In this document: in pieces, positions 63,788 to 64,000 of the stretch | Layout: every line of letters begins with the position of its first letter | How positions within the stretch are numbered: the first letter of the stretch is position 1 | DNA from: Lunularia cruciata | Lineage: Eukaryota > Streptophyta > Marchantiopsida > Lunulariales > Lunulariaceae | DNA: 64,000 nt | NCBI GenBank assembly: GCA_948567375.1 | Contig: OX419761.1 | Coordinates: 12,836,501 to 12,900,500, forward strand | Direction: 5' to 3' | The notes under the pieces: generated by a model | Told to the model about the DNA's origin: nothing | The model's input: the letters and a program-made list of their open reading frames with translations, nothing else | Databases searched by the model: none | Program-made: the position numbers and the translations under genes

Positions 63788-64000
63788 CAACCAGCACATG
63801 CACATGAATGTGGCTATTATATATTGAAAGGCCCATGGATTCTTTTCGCGATCTATAATTCTTCAATTAAGACTCTTGGAGTGAGGTCAAAGATTTCTTT
63901 TTCTTTGATGACTCATTTGTGTGCCCGTTCATTTGGTTTACGAGATCACTCGGACTTACATCAGATTATTGCGACTATAAGAAATAGGCACTAATATTGA

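Overview
The window looks like nuclear DNA of a land plant at the bryophyte (or lycophyte) grade. Three things point there. The genes are split by many GT-AG introns of about 50 to 1900 bases. They include plant-only families: a DELLA/GRAS regulator, the plastid-division factor ARC3 and an APD-type RING ligase. A long DZIP1-like ciliary gene is also present, which fits only plants with swimming sperm. The DELLA N-terminus is recognisable but degenerate, as known for mosses and liverworts. Genic DNA has middling GC content, which would suit a liverwort, but I cannot fix the species.

Layout. (1) 0.6-4.9 kb, plus strand: ten-exon membrane-anchored APD-like RING E3 ligase. (2) 8.0-10.1 kb, plus: four-exon 3-hydroxybutyryl-CoA / 3-hydroxyacyl-CoA dehydrogenase. 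(3) 14.2-29.5 kb, plus: about 27-exon DZIP1/Iguana-like coiled-coil zinc-finger protein, the largest gene here. (4) 30.5-32.1 kb, minus: intronless DELLA gene, convergent with gene 3. (5) 32.2-53.4 kb: gene-poor stretch with a roughly 180-bp tandem duplication, a decayed non-LTR retroelement (41.75-44.99 kb) with traces of an N-terminal zinc finger, reverse transcriptase and C-terminal domain, then a very AT-rich block to about 48.3 kb. (6) 53.4-59.7 kb, minus: twelve-exon ARC3-like gene (FtsZ-like domain plus MORN repeats). (7) 61.5-63.5 kb, minus: two exon-like pieces of an unrecognised gene whose first exon resembles a plastid transit peptide.

The genes are unrelated eukaryotic single-gene units (ubiquitination, acyl-CoA metabolism, sperm cilia, DELLA signalling, plastid division), not an operon. 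I found no CRISPR array, rRNA or convincing tRNA. The most notable points are the DZIP1 homologue in a plant, the FtsZ-type glycine loop kept in the ARC3 homologue together with a one-base reading-frame conflict at one of its introns, the RLE-type retroelement relic whose stops look like C-to-T decay, and several near-perfect short-loop inverted repeats that sit mostly in introns.

Exon borders were placed by eye from frame, splice signals and family resemblance. Transcript data would be needed to confirm the short exons of the DZIP1-like gene.
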